From Leucobacter exalbidus (lineage in GTDB: Bacteria > Actinomycetota > Actinomycetes > Actinomycetales > Microbacteriaceae): 64,000 nt of DNA. A program made the translations under genes and the position numbers. Below the pieces are notes generated by a model that saw only the letters and a program-made list of their open reading frames with translations, was not told the DNA's origin and ran no database searches. The stretch spans positions 2,542,001-2,606,000 of the forward strand of contig NZ_JAFIDA010000001.1 of assembly GCF_017834145.1 (NCBI RefSeq), given 5' to 3'. This document shows, piece by piece, positions 58,467-64,000 of this stretch. Position 1 is the stretch's first letter; each line of letters opens with the position of its first letter.

Positions 58467-58554
58467 GGGGAGCGACGCGGGGCCAAGATGTCGGCATGCA
58501 CAGGCACTATGCCGTATGGTGGAAACCGTATATAGGTGAATGAGGAGGGTAGCG

Positions 58555-59247
58555 ATGGCGGATCTTATTGATACGACGGAAATGTACCTCCGCACAATTC
58601 TTGAGCTCGAAGAAGAGGGGATCGTGCCTCTGCGCGCACGTATCTCTGAACGGCTCGGTCACTCGGGCCCCACGGTTTCGCAGACGGTGGCACGCATGGA
58701 ACGCGACGGCCTCGTCGTCGTTACCGATGATCGCCGCCTCGAACTCACTGTTGACGGCCGCAGCAAGTCGGTGCGCGTGATGCGTAAGCACCGCCTCGCA
58801 GAGCGCCTGCTCTCTGACGTCATTGGCCTCGAATGGCCCTACGTGCACGAAGAGGCATGCCGCTGGGAGCACGTGATGAGCGAGCGCGTCGAGCGTAAGT
58901 TGCTCGAGATTCTCGATCACCCCACCGAATCTCCCTATGGCAACCCGATCCCCGGGCTCGAAGAGCTCGGCGAGATTCGCGCCGGATCTTTCCAGACCGG
59001 CGTCGTGGGCCTCGTTGAGCTGTTGATCGAAGCCGATCGCACCGCCACCGCGCGCATCAAGCGCCTGGCCGAACCGGCGCAGGTTGATCCGGAGCTGCTG
59101 CAGGACCTGGCAGCTGCTGGGGTCGTACCCGGCAAACAAGCTTCCTTTACTAGGCGCGGCGACATCGTGCGCGTCGAGGTAGATGGAATGAGTGATGCGA
59201 TCGATCTCCCCATGGAGATCGCCGCTCATATTTTCGTCTCACTATAG
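58555..59247 (+). CDS. dtxR: Iron-dependent regulator DtxR/IdeR
   Basis: A 230-residue iron-sensing repressor. The N-terminal winged helix has GPTVSQTVARMERDGLV. The metal ligands appear at the same numbers as in C. diphtheriae DtxR: Met10, His79, Glu83, His98, Cys102, Glu105 and His106. The C-terminal SH3-like domain follows. With Fe2+ it binds TTAGGTTAGSCTAACCTAA sites and represses iron uptake; such sites lie at the heme island in this window. ATG 58555 has a very strong GAGGAGGG site upstream. It is divergent from the LuxR-type regulator. Confidence 0.95.
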   Translation: MADLIDTTEMYLRTILELEEEGIVPLRARISERLGHSGPTVSQTVARMERDGLVVVTDDRRLELTVDGRSKSVRVMRKHRLAERLLSDVIGLEWPYVHEEACRWEHVMSERVERKLLEILDHPTESPYGNPIPGLEELGEIRAGSFQTGVVGLVELLIEADRTATARIKRLAEPAQVDPELLQDLAAAGVVPGKQASFTRRGDIVRVEVDGMSDAIDLPMEIAAHIFVSL

Positions 59248-59341
59248 AGACACCGCTCGTTTGCGGCTTTCTCGCACGCGGGCAGACCAGTGTGAGGAAT
59301 TAGCCCAATTGAGGGCTGTCCTCCCGTAACGGAGTTGATAG

Positions 59342-60709
<1,368 letters not shown>

Positions 60710-60736
60710 CCCGTCGACTTTGGCGCCGCGCGCCTG

Positions 60737-60801
60737 AAAGAACTGCTCCTCTTGGTTGGTCACTGAACTTTTCAGTCCAGCTGCGGGGAGCAGTTCTTTT
60801 T
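60737..60801 (+). terminator. Intrinsic terminator after gdhA
   Basis: Arms AAAGAACTGCTCC (60737-60749) and GGAGCAGTTCTTT (60787-60799) enclose a loop with an inner CTGAA/TTCAG hairpin and are followed by T residues. Confidence 0.8.
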
Positions 60802-61052
60802 GCCTGTTTTGGGGAACAGTTGCGGCTATTTTCCCAAGATTGGCGATTTGTGGGAAAACAGGGCTGCAGGGTTTTCGCCTATAAGAAGGGGGAAATCGGC
60901 TGGCGGGGAATGCTGCGGAGAAGGCGTTCAGTGTTGAGTTCGCGGTTGTGGCTGCGGTTGCGGCTGCGCTTGTGGTTTCGCACATGGGCTGGGGCGGGTG
61001 TGCTGGGGCGATCCGGGGCAGGCATGTCAGTTACTTAGATAGCGCGTAAGTC

Positions 61053-61066
61053 TCTCGATATCGAGA
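61053..61066. promoter_or_regulatory. 14-bp perfect palindrome TCTCGATATCGAGA
   Basis: A perfect 14-bp palindrome 187 bp upstream of the C40 peptidase gene, a candidate operator. I cannot name the factor. Confidence 0.4.
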
Positions 61067-61185
61067 CAACCCTGAAAATGGTGAGGGCCGAAAATTGGCG
61101 TAAAACAGCCAACATTCAACCTCTAGCTGAGGGATTTCGGTCTCAGCGTGACATTCCCGTTATCTTCAGTTACCCTTGAACGGTC

Positions 61186-61204
61186 GCGAACTCTAGCGGT
61201 TCGC
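61186..61204. promoter_or_regulatory. Inverted repeat GCGAAC-N7-GTTCGC
   Basis: Six-base arms separated by 7 nt, extendable to GGT/ACC with one bulged C, 49 bp before the GTG start. It could be an operator or a leader hairpin. Confidence 0.4.
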
Positions 61205-61252
61205 ACCCTTTAGTAAGAGAACGTACGCAAACGAAGTTAGGCAGTTATTCTC

Positions 61253-62005
61253 GTGAGTTTTACTCCCAGCACGGACCTCGTGGTGTCTGCACACACCCCG
61301 AAGCGCTCAGTATCCACCTCGAAGCGCTTCGCCCAGATGGCCGGCGCGGCCGTACTGAGCGTTGGCCTGGTCGGCACGTTCAGCCTCCCGGCTTACGCAG
61401 TGGCACCCGAAGTTCAGGGCATCCCTGATGGCTTCGCCGCTGCTCAGTCACTCGAGACCTCAGACGTCGACGCGGCACCGCTCGCCCTCGCTGCACCCGA
61501 GGGCGCAGTCGATTCAGAGATCGTCGCAGCCGAGAAGGCTGAAGCAGAAGAGAAGAAGGCTGCAGAAGCAGCTGCCAAGGTTGCAGAGGAAGCAGCTAAG
61601 GCTGCGGCCGCTGCTCCGGCTGGCGCAGCTGCGGCTGCTCCGGCAGGCGCCCCTACCGGCGTTGACGTGCCCGCTGGCGCTGGCGCCCAGGGTATCGTGT
61701 CGGCTGCGCTCGCGCAGCTGGGCGAGATGCAGGACTGCACCGCGCTCGTCGAGCGTTCACTGCGGGCCATCGGTATTCCTGCCGGCGACCTTGGCACCCA
61801 GATCGGTGAATACACCGGCCTCGGTGGCGTCAGCGTTGCGGGCGGCGACTACGCACCCGGTGACGTGCTCATCTGGTCGGGCCGCCACGTAGCCGTGTAC
61901 ATCGGTAACGGTCAGGCAGTTCACGGTGGCTACGGTGGAAACCAGACCGTCGTTGCAAGCGCGTTCCTCGACGGTTCGCCTGACGGCGTCGTTCGCTTCG
62001 GCTAA
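61253..62005 (+). CDS. Secreted C40-type (NlpC/P60-like) peptidase
   Basis: A 250-residue exported protein. The signal peptide reaches about residue 49 (AYA). An Ala/Glu/Lys-rich coiled segment (about 88-122) and an Ala/Gly/Pro linker lead to a C-terminal cysteine peptidase domain (145-250). The catalytic Cys162 is in DCTALVE and His212 in GRHVAVYIGNGQAVHGG. Such enzymes cut peptidoglycan stem peptides. The catalytic start DCTALV differs from the DCSGLV usual in NlpC/P60, so the call is NlpC/P60-like. The start is GTG with only a weak ribosome site. MtrA often controls such genes in actinobacteria, but I see no clear MtrA site. Confidence 0.85.
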   Translation: MSFTPSTDLVVSAHTPKRSVSTSKRFAQMAGAAVLSVGLVGTFSLPAYAVAPEVQGIPDGFAAAQSLETSDVDAAPLALAAPEGAVDSEIVAAEKAEAEEKKAAEAAAKVAEEAAKAAAAAPAGAAAAAPAGAPTGVDVPAGAGAQGIVSAALAQLGEMQDCTALVERSLRAIGIPAGDLGTQIGEYTGLGGVSVAGGDYAPGDVLIWSGRHVAVYIGNGQAVHGGYGGNQTVVASAFLDGSPDGVVRFG

Positions 62006-62056
62006 TAGCCCAAGCTAATACCCGAGTCGTGCAGACTCACAACTAACTTCGTATAG

Positions 62057-62093
62057 ACGAACGGGCGGGGCTCAGGCCTCGCCCGTTCGTTTT
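62057..62093 (+). terminator. Intrinsic terminator after the C40 peptidase gene
   Basis: An 11-bp perfect stem (62057-62067 with 62080-62090), extended by three inner pairs, followed by TTTT. Confidence 0.85.
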
Positions 62094-62145
62094 CTGCGTC
62101 TGTGGGCAGGCGTGTTGAGCGCGATAAGTGCTCGCTGACCTGCGC

Positions 62146-62151
62146 TATACT
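62146..62151 (+). promoter_or_regulatory. -10 box TATACT of tRNA-Arg
   Basis: TATACT lies 29 bp before the tRNA 5' end. A matching -35 is not clear. Confidence 0.4.
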
Positions 62152-62180
62152 CGCAGGGGTTGAAAGGTAATTTCACCTAC

Positions 62181-62253
62181 GCCTTGGTAGCTCAGTGGAT
62201 AGAGCACTTCTCTCCTAAAGAAGGTGTCGCGGGTTCGATTCCCGCCCAGGGCA
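62181..62253 (+). tRNA. tRNA-Arg(CCU), CCA not encoded
   Basis: The cloverleaf is complete. The acceptor stem GCCTTGG pairs with CCAGGGC (one G-U) and the D-arm is GCTC/GAGC. The anticodon stem CTTCT/AGAAG encloses CTCCTAA with anticodon CCT. The T-arm is GCGGG/CCCGC and the discriminator is A. It reads AGG. Such tRNA genes are frequent integration sites for mobile elements. Confidence 0.95.
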
Positions 62254-62805
62254 CAAATTAAAGAATCATGAAATACCAGGTCATGGCCTAAATCGGGCTC
62301 TCGGCTGAAGCTTTCGCTTTTTAATGAAGGTGTCAGCGTGGGGCAAACGTGGGGCAGAAGCCCTGCAAACACCGTTGGGCGTCGACGACGCTTGCGGGAA
62401 GAGCTATGTGCTTTCGCGGTGCCGCGCAGAGATCTTTGGATGCTGTGGTGGCCTCGGTGTTGGCTTCGGGTAGCCGGTGCGCGTACTTTCTTATCATTGC
62501 GGTTGAAGCGTGGCTAGAAGGTTTGTTAGTTTTGTGGGCGGTCAGTCGTCAACGAACTTCTTGGCCACACGGGCCATGACTGATGGGGTGGCTCTGCTTT
62601 GAGCCCTCAACGTGGGACATGTTCGCTAGGGTGCACCCTTCAAATGTGCATCAGCAGCCAGTCTGGGCGGCTGTTTGGACCTTTGGGCGTTTAGTTGCTG
62701 AGCTGTCTGGGGGCCTCAGCGCATTACCGCACGTATTTCCGCGGATTCTCGCGGCAGAACGCCCCATCGAAGTTGAATGTCGGGGGTCCCTGAGACAATG
62801 TTTAC
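62254..62805. other. Gene-poor stretch downstream of tRNA-Arg
   Basis: About 550 bp with no convincing gene. Short open frames at 62349-62579 and 62583-62858 have no ribosome site or recognisable product. The bases after the tRNA contain a short direct repeat CGTGGGGCA (62338 onward), which could be left over from an integrated element. That is speculative. Confidence 0.5.
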
Positions 62806-64000
62806 ATGAAGTTCTCACTGCTGGAACCACCGACGGAGTTGCTCGCTGCACTCGATAACGTCGTGTCAGGAATCCAGGCAGTGCGTGCGCAAATCAGTTC
62901 CCTGCAAGCAGCCGAAGCACTTCTCCTGCAGGCGGGGTCAACGATTGCGGAGGGGATCGCGCAGTGCATTCCCCACGGGGTGCAGTCGGGTCGTTCGCTC
63001 GCGAAGAGCCAAGCGATGGCTTACCGCATGGTCCACACCGATATCGGGGCCGCGGTACACGAATCGGATCGTACGGTGGCCGCGAAAATGGAACGCGCGA
63101 CTGACCTCATCACTGACTACCCGGGAACATATCGGGCGTTGGCCGCGGGCCGGGTATCTGAAGGGCACGTGCGCGCGATCGTGGATGCGGGCGTCATTAT
63201 TACCGACGCGAAGCGGCGCGAGAAGTATGAGCGGGAAGCATTGCAGTTGGCGGAGGCGGAGACGGTGGGGCGGGTGCGCCCGCTCGTGAAGGAACTTGCC
63301 GAGCGGTGTGCCGAAGTGACCATCGATGAACGTCACGAGCGTGCGTGTGCGGGCCGCAACGTGATGGTGATTGACCGGGAAGACGGGATGGCTGATCTGA
63401 TCGCCCATCTCCCCGCAGCCCTCGCGCATGGCATCAAGGACAAGGTTGATCAGCTTTCCCACCACATCATCGCGAACCGTAATACCGAAACCTTCGGCGA
63501 TAAAGCAGGTAAGGGCGGTGCTGGGGGAGAAGCCGCGGCATCCGAAGACGGTGCGAGCGACTCTGGCGAAACCAGATCTCCCGAGATCGTGGATACCCGC
63601 ACGACGGATCAGGTGCGTGCTGATCTGTTGTGTGACATGTTGTTGACGAGTGATCCTATGAAGACGATGACGACGGGTACCCCGATGGGTGGTATCACGG
63701 CGCGGGTGCAGGTGATCGTGCCGATCACCCGACTCACGGGAACCACCACCGGAACTACCACAGGAACCGGAACCGCGACCGGGACCGAAGATACGGCGGG
63801 AAGCGGCAGGGGCCACCCGGCTTCGCTTGCCGGTTACGGCCCCATCGATACTGATACCGCGAAAGACCTGGCCTGCGCGACCAGCAGCTGGGAACAAGTG
63901 AAGGTGGATGCCGAAACGGGCACCATCATCACCGTGGATACCTACCGGCCCTCGGCAGAGCTACGAAGGTTTCTGGGGGCGAGAGACCAGCACTGCAGAT
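62806..64000 (+). CDS. DUF222 / HNH endonuclease family protein (3' end outside window)
   Basis: The frame is open from ATG 62806 to the window end (about 398 residues). It contains the DUF222 region (about 35-330) with GRVSEGHVRAIVDAG and later MGGITARVQVIVP, an odd Gly-Thr-rich stretch near residues 312-325 (TGTTTGTTTGTG), and ends in PSAELRRFLGARDQHCR, which is the usual start of the HNH nuclease domain. This family is often present in many copies in actinobacteria, with unknown biological role; nuclease action is inferred from the HNH motif expected just past the edge. A GACAAT ends 6 nt before the ATG, in line with a leaderless start. Confidence 0.9.
   Translation, partial: MKFSLLEPPTELLAALDNVVSGIQAVRAQISSLQAAEALLLQAGSTIAEGIAQCIPHGVQSGRSLAKSQAMAYRMVHTDIGAAVHESDRTVAAKMERATDLITDYPGTYRALAAGRVSEGHVRAIVDAGVIITDAKRREKYEREALQLAEAETVGRVRPLVKELAERCAEVTIDERHERACAGRNVMVIDREDGMADLIAHLPAALAHGIKDKVDQLSHHIIANRNTETFGDKAGKGGAGGEAAASEDGASDSGETRSPEIVDTRTTDQVRADLLCDMLLTSDPMKTMTTGTPMGGITARVQVIVPITRLTGTTTGTTTGTGTATGTEDTAGSGRGHPASLAGYGPIDTDTAKDLACATSSWEQVKVDAETGTIITVDTYRPSAELRRFLGARDQHCR

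Larger units (their letters stand above)
60802..61252. other. Long intergenic region upstream of the secreted C40 peptidase gene
   Basis: About 450 bp without a convincing gene. The short open frame at 60820-61038 lacks a ribosome site and coding character. The region holds the palindrome at 61053-61066 and the inverted repeat at 61186-61204. It may hold a long 5' leader, as secreted wall hydrolases often do. Confidence 0.6.

Noticed and set aside
60802-61252. Possible c-di-AMP (ydaO) riboswitch before the C40 peptidase gene
   Set aside because: Such switches often precede wall hydrolases in actinobacteria, but I did not find the conserved core segments, such as the late AGCUAACC block. A covariance-model search would be decisive.
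62145-62372. A minus-strand frame over tRNA-Arg coding GGNRTRDTFFRREVLYPLSYQG
   Set aside because: This is the well-known false protein produced by translating the antisense of a tRNA gene.

Overview
The window is a chromosomal segment of a high-GC Gram-positive actinobacterium, most likely Microbacteriaceae and perhaps Leucobacter-like. The evidence is gene content and order: infB-rbfA-truB, whiB, mtrA-mtrB-lpqB-comF-hpf-secA, an XPB helicase pair beside a cold-shock gene and a DUF3027 gene, serC, a DtxR/IdeR regulator, class C sortase pili and HtaA heme proteins. Mycolic-acid genes are absent. Many genes start directly behind a TANNNT -10 box, which points to leaderless transcripts. The genus is an inference; no database was searched.

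Layout. 1-5.2 kb: translation and repair (3' part of infB, a DUF805 membrane gene on the minus strand, rbfA, mutY, truB, a small membrane protein). 5.3-10.8 kb: whiB, a large membrane glycosyltransferase, a DUF5719 protein and a degenerate zincin-like protein. 10.8-20.4 kb: the MtrAB-LpqB envelope-stress module, comF, hpf, secA and a membrane-anchored DsbA-like protein, then tRNA-Thr. 20.6-22.6 kb: a DMT transporter, a nitroreductase and msrB.

22.8-34.3 kb is a heme/iron acquisition island. It holds a surface protein with three nearly identical 384-bp repeats and a C-terminal LAxTG anchor, three HtaA-domain proteins with one, three and one HtaA domains, and the HmuTUV heme ABC transporter. 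DtxR/IdeR-like boxes lie in front of these units, and a canonical DtxR gene lies at 58.6 kb. The likely path is HtaA surface proteins to the HmuT lipoprotein to the HmuUV permease, released when iron is scarce.

34.4-47.0 kb: a LytR_C-domain protein, groEL under two tandem CIRCE operators, an FHA protein next to an FHA-ABC transporter fusion, a two-component system, and XPB helicase with its partner gene. 47.2-54.3 kb: a cold-shock protein, an Asp/Ser-tailed DUF3027 protein, then a pilus operon (vWA tip pilin, SpaA-type shaft pilin, class C sortase). 54.4-62.0 kb: serC, a 932-residue LuxR-type regulator, dtxR, gdhA and a secreted C40-type peptidase. 62.2-64 kb: tRNA-Arg(CCU), a gene-poor stretch, and the start of a DUF222/HNH protein cut by the window edge.

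The most interesting signals are: an identical 14-nt element with a GGAC-ACC-GTCC inverted repeat upstream of both the pilus operon and the large LuxR regulator; the near-perfect 3 x 384 bp repeat in a surface protein; and the DtxR-box pattern tying the heme island to the DtxR gene in the same window.
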